A stretch of DNA of 64,000 bases, taken from assembly GCA_029582155.1 (NCBI GenBank), contig CM055906.1:14062343-14126342 (forward strand), given 5' to 3'. Source of the DNA: Panopea generosa (lineage: Eukaryota > Mollusca > Bivalvia > Adapedonta > Hiatellidae). The position numbers and the translations under genes are program-made. The notes under the pieces are model-generated. The model saw only the letters and a program-made list of their open reading frames with translations, ran no database searches and was not told the DNA's origin. The stretch's first letter is position 1. Each line of letters opens with the position of its first letter. Of this stretch, positions 36,939 through 48,400 are shown one piece after another.

Positions 36939-38399
36939 ATTGAATATTGTGAGATAGGGTGGCCTTTTTATTAAAAAAAACTGCAAACCAAAAAAATCAC
37001 TGCAAATTTTAATAATCAGATTTTTTAACAAAATATCAACAAATGGTTCTTTTATAGCACAATAACTATATTAATCATCCATTTTATTCTCACTTAAGTC
37101 CAAATCAATAAAACATTGAACATTCTCATCTGACTTAATTTACTTTTTTATTAAATTAAAATGTTTTTAAAAATTTATTAAAAAAAAAAAAAAAAAAAAA
37201 AAAATAAAAGTTTCTATACCTGTATTTCTTCAAAATCTTCAAAGATTTTCCTGAGCTATCATTTGAAACTTGTATTGCAATATTCTTGGACTAAATAAAA
37301 GTGTGGTTATACATGATAACTGGGTTTAATAAAATTTAAATTCAAGTTACAATAGTTTTACACCAATATAAATAAAGGTTTCCAAGATATTATTTGGTGC
37401 AAAGCTATTGTAACTCAAGTTACAATAGTTTTGCGCTAAAGAATTAGTGTATTTGAGATACAATATTTTCACCAAAAGCGAATATCTTCAAAATTATTTA
37501 AAATATCTGGACCAAATTTTAACACAAGATGCACATTGTAAAACTATAGTTATTTATGCAAAAAAAATATTTTGGAAAAAAACAGAGTTACAATAGTGTT
37601 GCGCTGAGCCCTCGTTATGTACTATCAGAAAATGTTTTGCTGGTTACCACAGCTACTGCAAATCTCATTCTGCCATCTGCAGTGGTGAAAACAATCTCAA
37701 CTGGATAACAGTGTTTTTTTGTCCAAATTTTTCAAAATAAACTTGTCTAATATTGACAGTGAGCAAACCTCAATGAAGTGCATTGAATATAGACTAGGTT
37801 ATGACATGATTGTTCAAACCAAACTTAGCACAAATACTAAAAAAATAACAGATACAAAATCTAAGATCAATACAGCGATTCTTACCAAAAAATGTCTCTT
37901 TCACATGTGATTTGCCAGGCAGGGCACACAGCGTAGTTCACAGTGTCAACAATGGACCCAGGCAGTCAGTGAAAATACTGTGTGATGTTGCTGGGTGGTA
38001 GACCGTATGCTATCTTTGCAACTGACAGCTTCAACCTGAGCAGAAATAAATGAGAGAAAATTAAAATAGCTGTAAAATTAAAGCACCAACTTTGACAAAT
38101 AAAAATGTCTTCACTACATGATTAGCACCAACAACAGAATTACATGCCAAAAAAATACAAGAGGTCCAAAAGGGTCTGAATCATCCTACTGGCAACAAAT
38201 GACCGATGAACGAAATGTTTATTAAAATCTACAATTCTACACATAAAATATCTAACATCTACCTTTCAGATAAAATGTTTTTCAAAGTTTTGCATAAAAT
38301 GTGCTTATAAGCTCTGTGCCAGAGCATTTGTGGTCATGTCACGCTGGTTCAAGAACTCGTCCGAGATCTTGTGGTAATATAACTGCTGTGCTTTTGGTT
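36939..38399. other. AT-rich region with poly(A) and possible exon
   Basis: A poly(A) run lies near 37180-37204. Sentences of TTACAATAGTTTTGCGC type recur at about 37348, 37420 and 37590. A minus-strand acceptor/donor pair at 38035/37886 is described in the findings. Nothing else is recognised. Confidence 0.4.
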
Positions 38400-38541
38400 A
38401 AGATACAATGATAACTGAAGGTGTTATCGCTTCTACAAGAAAAGGGTTAACGGAATGATAACACAAGACAGATGATGGACGGACAATGTACAATTTAGCA
38501 TGACATAAGCCAGTTGGCCTTTGGTCAGTAGAGCTAAAAAT
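38400..38541 (-). repeat. End of palindromic-end element (as at 6251)
   Basis: Minus strand TTTTTAGCTCTACTGACC followed by AAAGGCCAACTGGCTTATG and GTCCGTCCATCATCTGTC matches the 5' end of the element at 6251-7041. The remaining body is not identifiable, so this is a truncated copy. Confidence 0.55.
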
Positions 38542-40379
38542 CAACAAGAACTGTCCAAGCACTTAATCAAACAATCATGATTACATGAGAAATCCACCAC
38601 AGAATCAATCAGTATGAAAAAGACAGACAGGAACATGCTGCCTTGCACAACATCCTGCATTGACTAGTAGATCCCGAACTTGATATCTCCCAAATCAGGT
38701 CTATTAACCATTAATGAAAAAGCAGGGAATTCTATGCCTGTCTCACAATTCAAAGCAATTGAACATTTTGAATTGACGCAACTGACAAATCAACATGCTC
38801 AAACAGGGCTTTCCCAACATTACTAAAATTTGAACAGACCCAATTGGGAGACTACAGACTATGCACTGCCACAGTAAATTCGGAAATATATATTGATGGC
38901 ACTCTAAAACAAGAAGTTCTGAGTTCACACAGGCCCTATTGGGACACATGGCTAACCTCAAGCTACATTACGCTCTAGCAGCTCATCACCCATTAAACTG
39001 TTGGCCAGCTTACAAGAAATACAATAAGCATGCTTTAAACAAACAGATCCACAAGGCCAACTTACGGTAACACCTGTAACACCATACCGATCTCTGTTTT
39101 TGCACCCCCACCCACTCCATACACTCAAAGCAATCTGCAACATATTTTTTAAAGGTTTTGATCTTTAGCCATTTTATGTATTTGACAGAATTGCCGTCTG
39201 CTCATTTGCAGTAAAACTAACAAAAACAAACCCAATGTTTCAGAATGCATGTGACATTTCCCCTGATAAGGCCAGTTACCACCATTACATTTCCCATAGA
39301 CTTGCATTGTAGCGTTTTTGCTTACATTTGTTCAAGAAATTGCCTATCTTGCATATAAGTATCGACATAAAACAAGAGGGCCAGATTGGCCCTAAAGTGT
39401 TCATAATTGGCAGAGATGGCAATGCCAAAGAAGTTCAGATTATTGATATATATCTGCTGTGTAAATTTGGTGAATATTAAATGAAAACTGCAGGTGCTAG
39501 AGTGCATATAAATCTCAAATAAATCACAAGTCTGTAAACCTCTACAGATTACATTAACAGATCTTCATAATAAACATTCAAATTTCATCTTCTATATCAC
39601 TTTAAATTCAGATTTTATTCTTAGCCCAACTAACACAAACATTACCACCATTATCGAAGAATTGGCAAAAAAAACTAATAATATTTTACAACATAAGTGA
39701 TGTCAAAACAAAATATATCCGTCTGTTGCACCTGTTACTAAATGTAGAAATGCATCACAAAATAGTGATTGAGTATGAAAAATAAAATAGTAACATTAAA
39801 ATGAATAAATATTTATAACCTAAGTCTAGCAATTTCATGTTTAAATGTACAAACACACCTGATTATATCACCTGTCTAACCATCTACATGATGAATTAAT
39901 GCATCACAAAATAATGATTGAAATGGGAAACTATGTAAAAACGTAAATACATAAATATAAATATTAAATACATACATAATATACCCAGACAAGCAGTTCA
40001 CACTCTTCAAATGTACACCCATACATTAACTAACCCCAGGTAAAACTGGCAGGTAACAATTCTATCACCTGTTATGGTGAACACTTTTCACTGGTCAATA
40101 GATTAATATCAAGATGGTAAGGTCAAAAGTTAACATGGTGTTAACATTCCCCAATTGGTACCTCACTTACACCCTGTATTTTGATAGATGTATCATGATA
40201 GCACAATAGATAAATATCAACACTCAATCTTTAACAAAGGACATTTGCACAATGCATGGACAGATCTGGAATTTATTACCATCACTCATGTGTTGCCCAG
40301 CAAAACCACATGGTCATATATTATGTTGACTGAGGCAATTTTTAAGGTTGTTTTACTTATTATTTAAGCTCATATGAAC
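38542..40379. other. Intergenic with one palindromic element end
   Basis: AACAAGAGGGCCAGATTGGC followed by CCT at about 39371-39394 is a palindromic end of a kind widespread in molluscs; its other end is not identified. Short ORFs lack domains. Minus-strand 39139-39077 has acceptor- and donor-like sites (TATGTTGCAG; ACCGTAAGTT) but no supported reading frame. Confidence 0.4.
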
Positions 40380-40512
40380 TGCTCTGGAGTCTGCTTCCTG
40401 GGTAGAACCAGTACTGAGGGTTGTTTTTTGAGAGGCATCGGGGTGGAGCTGAAGATCAAACCTGCAACCTCTGGCATGATCTGCCAACATGCTATCTACT
40501 CTATGCCGTGCA
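40380..40512 (-). mobile_element. tRNA-derived SINE, family J
   Basis: Minus strand: a tRNA-like head (CATAGAGTAGATAGCATGTT; decayed B-box GCAGGTTTGATCTTC) then GCCTCTCAAAAAACAACCCT and CAGTACTGGTTCTACCCAGG plus AAGCAGACTC. The last block is shared with the SINE at 4022-4170, which has a different head. Confidence 0.6.
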
Positions 40513-40564
40513 ATTATATTTTTTTTTTCTTGCCACGTTGTAACAGTTAAGAAAACAATGACTT

Positions 40565-40792
40565 TTGTCAATATATTTCAACAAATTTAAAATAGATTAC
40601 AGATTTAAAGCATTTTTGGCTAGGCAATCAATCCCTAACAAGAGAACACAAATTGGTGCAGATACTCCTCTTTCAAAGTTCATTAAGTTGATCAAGATGA
40701 AAAATGTAAATTTGTTTGAGTATGATGGTGACAGAATCAATACTATTACTGAATACAAAACAAATTTAAGATCGAAAGACTGCAAGTCCTGA
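40565..40792 (+). CDS. Unrecognised 75-codon ORF (doubtful)
   Basis: An ORF with a plausible amino-acid mix (lysine, isoleucine and asparagine rich; ends NLRSKDCKS) between two minus-strand SINEs. No motif is recognised. A pyrimidine tract plus AACAG lies about 10 bp upstream and could be a splice acceptor, but no donor pairs with it. The composition is what AT-rich DNA gives by chance. It may be a remnant exon or nothing at all. Confidence 0.12.
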   Translation: MSIYFNKFKIDYRFKAFLARQSIPNKRTQIGADTPLSKFIKLIKMKNVNLFEYDGDRINTITEYKTNLRSKDCKS

Positions 40793-40827
40793 GAGTTGCC
40801 AATTGGTTTGACTGAATATATGTGGTC

Positions 40828-41074
40828 ATATTTATGCCATCAAGGGCTAACAGATGATCAGTTAACCTAACTGCTCTTTCCTGGGAACCTGGAAGGTTTA
40901 CAAGTACTTGAACAGACTCATCTCTGCGAGATACATTTCCCACTTGAATCATCAATAAGAAAGAGATGCAATGTCATACCAATCATCATGGAAACTGGCC
41001 GGATGAGGATTCAAACTCATAGCCCCTGGATTGATAGTCAGACATGTTACAGACTGAGCTTACTGGGCCTGACA
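40828..41074 (-). mobile_element. SINE family D
   Basis: Minus strand ends in GCCCTTGATGGCATAAATAT and carries head CAGGCCCAGTAAGCTCAGTC with B-box GAGTTTGAATCC. The middle block differs by a short deletion (TCTCTGCGAGATACATTTCC in plus orientation). No TTGA tail. Confidence 0.8.
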
Positions 41075-42317
41075 CAGGTGAAAATGATAGCAGGGTATCT
41101 TTAGTGTCTAAAAACAGATTACAGATTATTGGTAAAACATACTGCTGTTAAATCTCATTGTATGCATCAGAAAAGTTGGACCTTTCTAAAAGAAATTGCT
41201 GACCTATCAAATATTTTACTTGAAGGTGCCTGGAGATGCCAGTAAATTCCACTACTTTTAGCCTCTGTTCACTCAAAACAGACTGCAACCCAATCTTATG
41301 GATTTCCAGCTAGCGTATTGACTGAATTTGCCGTTGGTTAAAACATTCCACAACATTTTCTAAATATCCTTATTACCCCACCCACTTTGTCACTACAGAC
41401 TCGCTATAAATATAGTCAATATTAGCATTATAACAACAGAGCAGAACTGCAGATATGTAGGTCAAAATTACATGCTGGTCATTTACTAGCCAGTTTTTAT
41501 CAATGATTAGATCTATGGGGGTTACTGAGGTAATTTAACACATTATCAGGATTCTTTACCAGCAAATGCTGCTGGTTCTATGGTTATAGATAAACAAACC
41601 CCCTTTTTTGTACCTTCCTGCAGGAGTATTAAGACTTGTGTGTACAACATATTTGCACTCCAAAATAAATTTACAACATTATCAAAACATGAATAACATA
41701 TTGTATTATAATGAAAGAAATAAAAGGTCCTATGGAAAACAGAACAAAAGGTGGATTAAATGTCATGTTTAATTGTCATTTCCATTATATTTCCTACCAA
41801 AAATATATATGTATCTTTTTTTCATAATTTTGAAAAAAATTTATTAAAGTATGATTATATTTTTATCTTTTTCTTTTTATTAGATAATCTTTGTGTGGTA
41901 TGATATAAATGTACAATGTATGTTAATTAGATAATACAACTTGTAATTATTTTTTTCCTTTTTAAATCTTTAATCTTGGAAGCAAGTTGACACTTTACAT
42001 ATACAGGGGAAGGGTGGGGAGAGATTTTTTTTTCATGAAAATAAAAATGGTTGGGAGGCATGAAAATTAGTGGGTGGGCAGGGATGATAATTAACCAATT
42101 AACTATGATGGTTTAGTGGAATAAATGTTAATAATTTTTCACATATCTTTTGCGTCATTGCATTTATTTACACTGTTCTAAAAGTAAACAGTAACTGTAA
42201 GAAAGTTTGTCATTCTGAAAGTTCAACAGGGGGTTTGATTTTTTGACATCTCTTGATAAGACTCATATCTCAGATATTTTCAAGTTAAGTTTTTACTTTA
42301 TGCTAAGTCTTAATACT
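41075..42317. other. AT-rich intergenic
   Basis: No gene or recognised repeat seen. Confidence 0.4.
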
Positions 42318-42522
42318 TATTGCCACAGTGGAAAAGGCTGACAGAATTACGCCTGGCTGACAGAATTATGCCTGGATTCCAGCGATTACGCCTTATAATT
42401 ATGGTTGCATTGGTAAAGAGATTACGTGTCCTGCTCCTTTCCGCCTGGTTTGGGACACGTAACTATCATTTCCGCTTGGTTTCCGCCTCAAAACCAGGCA
42501 GATTACGCCTGATAACTTTGTA
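42318..42522. repeat. Cluster of short direct and inverted repeats
   Basis: ATTACGCCT recurs (42347, 42385, 42503, with an ATTATGCCT variant at 42365), twice inside a 19 bp direct repeat GGCTGACAGAATTACGCCT. TTCCGCCTGGTTT-type words repeat. TTACGTGTCC (42422) pairs with GGGACACGTAA (42452), and CCTGGTTT (42444) pairs with AAACCAGG (42491). CpG density is well above the surroundings. Confidence 0.6.
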
Positions 42523-43160
42523 AAGGAGCCGATCAATACAGAAAACCAAAATACAAAGTTCTCCCTCGTCATTTTCCCCAAAGTAGTTCCTAAAGTCTAC
42601 TTGCAGTCAAGATCAGATAAGATACATAGATCTATTATTTTATTTACATGAAAGTGTGTCGTAAACAAACTTCTCTGACATTTTAATGCCATTGCACTTT
42701 GACAAGTTAGATACAAGTGGGGATCCAGTTACCAGATTAACCAATCGGCTTCACCTTCGTTGGTAGCGTAAACAAATAACCTGGCAACAACCAACTCGTT
42801 GCGATTAATTTACATTTTACAATTAAAATAAGTAATAGAGTCTGCCCGTTTTTATATTGACATGTAAACATACTAAAGATATCAATATTGTATTTATAAC
42901 TAAGCAAGACACCTGTTTTGAAAGATTGTAACAACAAAAACGATTTGCTTGCATTGTTCCAGTGTGTGATAAAAAACGTTCACGTAACAATGCGTATATT
43001 CAGCAGAGGTGGAAATTATTATGTATGAAATCATTTAAATAAATGGACATGTTAACATTCTATTGTTTATTATACTTTTTATGATAAATTCTAAAACCGG
43101 CTCTTTGGCTGCTTCAGCCATATTTCATCATACATTTACTATTTTATTGTAACAGGACAA
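42523..43160. other. Intergenic
   Basis: No feature recognised. Confidence 0.4.
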
Positions 43161-43167
43161 GAAAATA

Positions 43168-43500
43168 TGCAGCCAGTCCGGGACTCGAACCCGGGACCCT
43201 TCGCTTACAGGGCGAATGGTCTACCGTCTGAGCTAACCGAACCGCTTACATAAATTCCTCTCCTAGTAGGTTACGTACACACTGTGACATATTCCACCAC
43301 AAATTTGGAATTCGTCCCGAATTTCCATGGAGAACAGAGAATCATGTGAAATGTTTATCGGAATATATATCAGTCACAGTCCCTCGTTGGGCGCCAAATG
43401 TAACAGGACGACAAAATATGCAGCCAGTCCAGGACTCAAACCCGGGACCCTTCGCTTACAGGGCGAATGCTCTACCATCTGAGCTAACCAAACCGCTTAC
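43168..43500 (-). repeat. Tandem tRNA-Thr-like SINE array, 2 units, inverted
   Basis: Heads lie at 43168-43242 and 43419-43493, about 251 bp apart, same family as 5586-6175. Minus strand shows GGTTAGCTCAGACGGTAGA, anticodon arm TTCGCCCTGTAAGCGAA (TGT, Thr-like) and CCGGGTTCGAGTCCCGG. The D-, anticodon and T-arms of the 43419 copy pair well, but the acceptor does not (GTTTGGT against ACTGGCT). It is followed by GCATATTTT and the shared tail (CGGGACGAATTCCAAATTTG). Confidence 0.75.
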
Positions 43501-43543
43501 ATAAGTTCCACTCCTAGTAGGTTATGTACACACTGTGACATTA

Positions 43544-43562
43544 TTTATATATATATATATAT
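43544..43562. repeat. (AT)n microsatellite
   Basis: Alternating AT run immediately left of the palindrome cluster. Confidence 0.8.
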
Positions 43563-43588
43563 GCTGAATCATTTTCATCATGTAAATC

Positions 43589-43676
43589 AAATGAGTGATA
43601 TCACTGATTTGAATAGGTGATATCACTCATTCGAATGAGTGATATTACTCATTTGAATGAGTGATATCACCTATTC
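43589..43676. repeat. Four 22 bp self-palindromes in tandem
   Basis: Units begin at 43589, 43611, 43633 and 43655, each built as (GA)AT-GAGTGATATCACTC-AT(TC) with one or two changes. The unit at 43611 is the exact reverse complement of the unit at 43655, so 43611-43676 is a near-perfect 66 bp palindrome centred on the third unit. Confidence 0.9.
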
Positions 43677-43863
43677 GGTGCGGAAAATCCACCCATGAAA
43701 AAGTGGATGGACTATGCACGTAGAGGACGATCAAATATAAAAATCGTTCGAAACATGCTTTGATATGCACTACCCCACCCCCCTACACAACCCTCACACC
43801 CAAAAATAAAACGCTTCTACACCAATGGAAGAGAGAAATATGAGAAAGTGAGAGAGTACTTAC

Positions 43864-43961
43864 CTGTCGTAATTTGTCGGCGGCAACCGCAGCTTGAGCT
43901 GACAATCATAATTATCCATCATTTGGGACAAGGACACAATGTGCTCACGACACAGATCCAT
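43864..43961 (-). CDS. Putative first coding exon of an unrecognised gene
   Basis: On the minus strand an ATG at 43961 opens a frame beginning MDLCREHIVSLSQMMDNYD that runs 98 nt to a textbook donor, TACGACAG|GTAAGTACTC (exon end 43864, phase 2). The same frame upstream holds a 36-codon ORF from an ATG at 44123 ended by TAA (44015-44013), which would act as an upstream ORF if transcription starts near 44130. No domain is recognised; the peptide is short, charged and Met/Leu rich. A possible phase-compatible next exon lies at 38035-37886. Support is the donor, coding-like composition and promoter-like upstream; against it, no homology is known to me. Confidence 0.35.
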
Positions 43962-44111
43962 CAGAAACACGTAAACAATTAAGTCACTGGTTCCGTTAGT
44001 ATCATTAAAACTTTAAAGTTCGTTATCCCTCATGCTTTCTATAATATCCAGCGCAAGAAACAACAGGAACACTTTGAAATTCCCATAAAAAAACAACGTA
44101 AACAATTCGCG

Positions 44112-44170
44112 CTTAACCGCCATTTTAAAATTTGATCCGCGTATACGGTATGACGTACACCGGATATTGA
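44112..44170 (-). promoter_or_regulatory. Possible promoter with CRE- and YY1-like sites
   Basis: Minus strand reads TACGTCATACCGTATACGCG and then TTTAAAATGGCGGTTAAG. TACGTCA is CRE-like and AAAATGGCGG is a YY1-like core often placed at transcription starts. CpG content is locally higher. It lies 150-200 bp upstream of the putative first exon. Inference only. Confidence 0.3.
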
Positions 44171-44257
44171 AATAAAACAGTGACTTGGCTCCACCTACCG
44201 GACTGGAATTTCCAGTGAAATCTTTAGCATTTCTTTGATTACTCTTTGAGCTTTTGT

Positions 44258-44838
44258 CTATTCAATATTCAATATTTTGATACCAAAGTAAAGCTGATAA
44301 AACTGCTGACTAGTTCGTTTACTACGTGTGAACCTGTATAACGGATCAAATCCCAAAGCCTTCCTCAGAAGAAACCTCGCAGGCTGTCCACGAAACATCA
44401 AGGCACAGAGTAACCAGATACTTGGGGGGGGGGGGGGGGGGGGGAGGGGGTTTAACCTGAAGTAGTTTTCTTTCAGCTTCAACAACCTTAACTTTCTTCT
44501 TGTTTGAGACTCGTACGTCATACATCAAGGCGAATGTGTGGGATTTGTTTTTCTTTGAACGGTCATACTCAGAAAATGTTAAAAGTGTCCATCTGTTTGA
44601 TCAAAGCTTGAACACGAGACTCATCAAGATCAATTTCTGAAGGTAGAATATCAGAGAAAAAATTAATATTGTATCTACGAAGATAGGTATAACATTCACG
44701 GTTATTAACAAATCGTATATTTGCACATTAACAATAAATACTGAAATTTTCCGCATTTTTTACTTTTAAATGCACTTGTTGAACTTTCAGCTCGTATAAA
44801 TAAGAAGAGAAAGACAGACAAGCTTCATTATCCTTTAT
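44258..44838 (-). pseudogene. Decayed unrecognised coding sequence
   Basis: On the minus strand 44838-44572 reads as protein in one frame (segments YLYELKVQQVHLKVKNAE and FFSDILPSEIDLDESRVQAL), broken by TAA at 44730-44728 and ended by TGA at 44571-44569. The reading resumes in another frame (EYDRSKKNKSHTF; VRVSNKKKVKVVEAERKLLQ) until a long C tract (44450-44424), after which an 88-codon frame continues to a stop at 44258 (FRGQPARFLLRKALGFDPLY). Such coding-like text across a stop, a frameshift and a homopolymer suggests a dead gene or processed copy. I do not recognise the family. It could be cellular or element-derived. Confidence 0.45.
44424..44450. repeat. Poly(G) tract
   Basis: 21 G, one A, 5 G. 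On the minus strand it is the C tract that interrupts the decayed coding sequence. It could form a G-quadruplex, and its length is probably unreliable in sequencing. Confidence 0.85.
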
Positions 44839-45441
44839 AATGTTTCATTAGACTGTTTACAACATGTCAATAGAGATTTTTTTTTAAAAAAAGCAACATC
44901 ATTGTAATATTAGTTACAATAATTTATATACACTACCATTTTGTTATTTTTTGCATCTGGTTGACCTTTGATCTGAACTGTAACCTTAAAACCCATGTTC
45001 ATGAGTGGCATCCATCATCACACGATGCTGTATATCTTGGGGAATGTTGTTAAGGTATTGAAACAATTTACTAAAAATTGCCATCAAAAGTAAAAATAAG
45101 CGTCATTTTGCTTTTTGGATGGCCTACTAAAAATTATAAAACAAATGAGAATTTATATTTCATCATAATACACACAATACAATATGATAACAACGGTTAT
45201 ACATTGTATAGGGTGTTCCTGATCTCAAACAGACTTTCATAATGTTAAGAAAAATGTCCAGGGCCCTAGACCCTCGATTTACCTTTTATGGGGGCTAAAA
45301 TAGGACCCCCTCCTAAAATATACCCCCCCCCCCTCCATAATCACCGAAAATTCACCCCGGATTTTTTAATGTGGGAATTTTCTGGTTCATTGAACAAATT
45401 AAGAAAATCTGCGGCTGGTAGGCTAATTGTCTTTTATTTTA
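44839..45441. other. Intergenic before the 76 bp satellite
   Basis: No gene seen. A C-run lies near 45325-45336 within CCCTCCTAAAATATACCCC-type sequence. Confidence 0.4.
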
Positions 45442-48400
45442 TACTTGTTATACATGTACAAAGAGTTTATTTTGCTTCCAACAGATACGTTACTGCAGTG
45501 GTATTGTTCAGTGGACCAACTTGTTATACATGTTCCAGGAGTTTATTTTGCTTCCCACAGATACGTTACTGCAGTGATATTGTTCAGTGGACCAACTTGT
45601 TATACATGTACCAAGAGTTTATTTTGCTTCCCACAGATACGTTACTGCAGTGGTATTGTTCAGTGGACCAAGTTGTTATACATGTTCCAGGAGTTTATTT
45701 TGCTTCCCACAGATACGTTACTGCAGTGGTATTGTTCAGTGGACCAACTTGTTATACATGTACAAGGAGTTTATTTTGCTTCCCACAGATACGTTACTGC
45801 AGTGGTATTGTTCAGTGGACCAACTTGTTATACATGTTCCAGTAGTTTATTTTGCTTCCCACAGATACGTTACTGCAGTGGTATTGTTCAGTGGACCAAC
45901 TTGTTATACATGTACCAGGAGTTTATTTTGCTTCCCAAAGATACGTTACTGCAGTAGTATTGTTCAGTGGACAAACTTGTTATACATGTACCAGGAGTTT
46001 ATTTTGCTTCCCACAGATACGTTACTGCAGCGGTATTGTTCAGTGGACCAACTTGTTATACATGTACCAGGAGTTTATTACTGCAGTGGTATTGTTCAGC
46101 GGACCAACTTGTTATACATGTACCAGAAGTTTATTTTGCTTCCCACAGATACGTTACTGCAGTGGTATTGTTCAGTGGATCAACTTGTTATACATGTACC
46201 AGGAGTTTATTATGCTTCCCACAGATACGTTACTGCAGTGGTATTTGTTCAGTGGACCAACTTGTTATACATGTACCAGGAGTTTATTTTGCTTCACACA
46301 GCTACGTTACTGCAGTGGTATTGTTCAGTGGACCAGCTTGTTATACATGTACCAGGTGTTTATTTTGCTACCCACAGATACGTTACTGCAGTAGTATTGT
46401 TCAGTGGACCAACTTGTTATACATGTACCATGAGTTTATTTTGGTTCCCATAGATACGTTACTGCAGTGGTATTGTTCAGTGAACCAACCTGTTATACAT
46501 GTACCAGGAGTTTGTTTTGCTTCCCACAGATACGTTACTGCAGTGGTATTGTTCAGTGGACTAGCTTGTTATACATGTACCAGGAGTTAATTTGGCTTCC
46601 CACAGATACGTTACTGCAGTGGTATTGTTCAGTGGACCAACTTGTTATAAATGTACCAGCAGTTTATTTTGCTTCCCACAGATCCATAACTGCAGTGGTA
46701 TTGTTCAGTGGATCAATTTGTTATACATGTACCAGGAGTTTATTTTTCTTCCCACAGATACGTTACTGCTGTGGTATTCCTCAGTGGACCAATTTGTTAT
46801 GCATGTAACAGGAGTTTATTTTGCTTCCCACAGATACGTTACTGCAGTGGTATTGTTCAGTGGATCATCTTGTTATACATGTACCAGGAGTTTAGTTTGA
46901 TTCTCATAGATACATTACTGCAGTGGTATTGTTCAGTGGACCAACTTGTTATACATGTACCAGGAGTTTAGTTTCTTCCCACAGATACGTGACTGCAGTG
47001 GTATTGTTCAATGGACCAACTTGTTATACATGTACCAGGTGTTTATTTTGCTTCCAACAGATACGTTACTGCAGTGGTATTGTTCAGTGGACCAACTTGT
47101 TATACATGCACCAGGAGTTTATTTTGCTTCCCACAGATACGGTACTGCAGTGGTATTGTTCAGTGGATCAACTTGTTATACATGTATCAGGAGTGTATTT
47201 TGCTTCCCACAGATACATTACTGCAGTGGTATTGTTCAGTAGACCAACTTGTTATACACGTACCAGAAGTTTATTTTGCTTCCCACAGATACGTTACCGC
47301 AGTGATATAGTTCAGTGGACCAACTCGTTATACACGAAACAGGAGTTGATTTTGCTTCCCACAGATACGTTACTGCAGTGTTATTGTTCAGTGGACCAAC
47401 TTGTTATACATGTACCAGGTGTTTAATTTGCTTCCCAAAGATACGTTACTGCAGTGGTATTGTTCAGTGGATCAACTTGTTATACAAGTATCAGGAGTTT
47501 ATTTTGATTCCCACAGATACGTTACTGCAGTGGTATTGTTCTGTAGACCAAATTGTTATACATGTAACAGGAGTTTATTTTGCTTCCCACAGATACGTTA
47601 CTGCAGTGGTATTGTTCAATGGACCAACTTGTTATACATGTAACAGGAGTTTATTTTGCTTTCCACAGATACGTTACTGCAGTGGTATTGTTCAATGGAC
47701 CAACTTGTTTTACATGTACCAGGAGTTTATTTTGCTTTCCACAGATACTTTACTGCAGTGGTATTGTTCAATACACCAAATTGTTATACATGTACCAGGA
47801 GTTTATTTTGCTTCTCACAGATACGTTACTGCAGTGGTATTGTTCAGTGGACCAACTTGTAATACATGTACCAGGAGTTTATTTTGCTTCCCACAGGTAC
47901 GTTACTGCAGTGTTATTGTTCAGTGGACCAACTTGTTATACATGTACCAGGTGTTTATTTTGCTTCCCACAGATACGTTACTGCAGTGGTATTGTTCAGT
48001 GGATCATATTGTTATACATGTACCAGGAGTATAGTTTGATTCTCACAGATACATTATTGCAGTGGTATTGTTCAGTGGACCAACTTGTTATACATGTACC
48101 AGGAGTTTAGTTTGCTTCCCACAGATACATAACTGCAGTGGAATTGTTCGGTGGACCAACTTGTTATACATGTACCAGGAGTTTATTTTGCTTTCAACAA
48201 ATACGTTACTGCAGTGGTATTGTTCAGTGGACCAACTTGTTATACATGTACCAGGAGTTTTTTTTTCTTCCCACAGATACGTTACTTTTGTTGTATTGTT
48301 CAGTGGACCAACTTGTTATACATGTACCAGGAGTTTAGTTTGCTTCCCACAGATACGTTACTACAGTGGTATTGTTCAGTGGACCAACTTGTTATACATG

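Noticed and set aside
39068..39140. Minus-strand exon with acceptor TATGTTGCAG and donor ACC|GTAAGT
   Set aside because: Joining it to the exon at 43864 gives an immediate stop and no peptide is recognised, so it is not called.
40565..40792. A solid gene in the 75-codon ORF
   Set aside because: No domain, no matching donor, and AT-rich composition explains it. Kept only as a low-confidence entry.
43168..43493. Functional tRNA-Thr genes
   Set aside because: D-, anticodon and T-arms pair in the better copy, but the acceptor stem has mismatches and the unit continues into a shared SINE tail.
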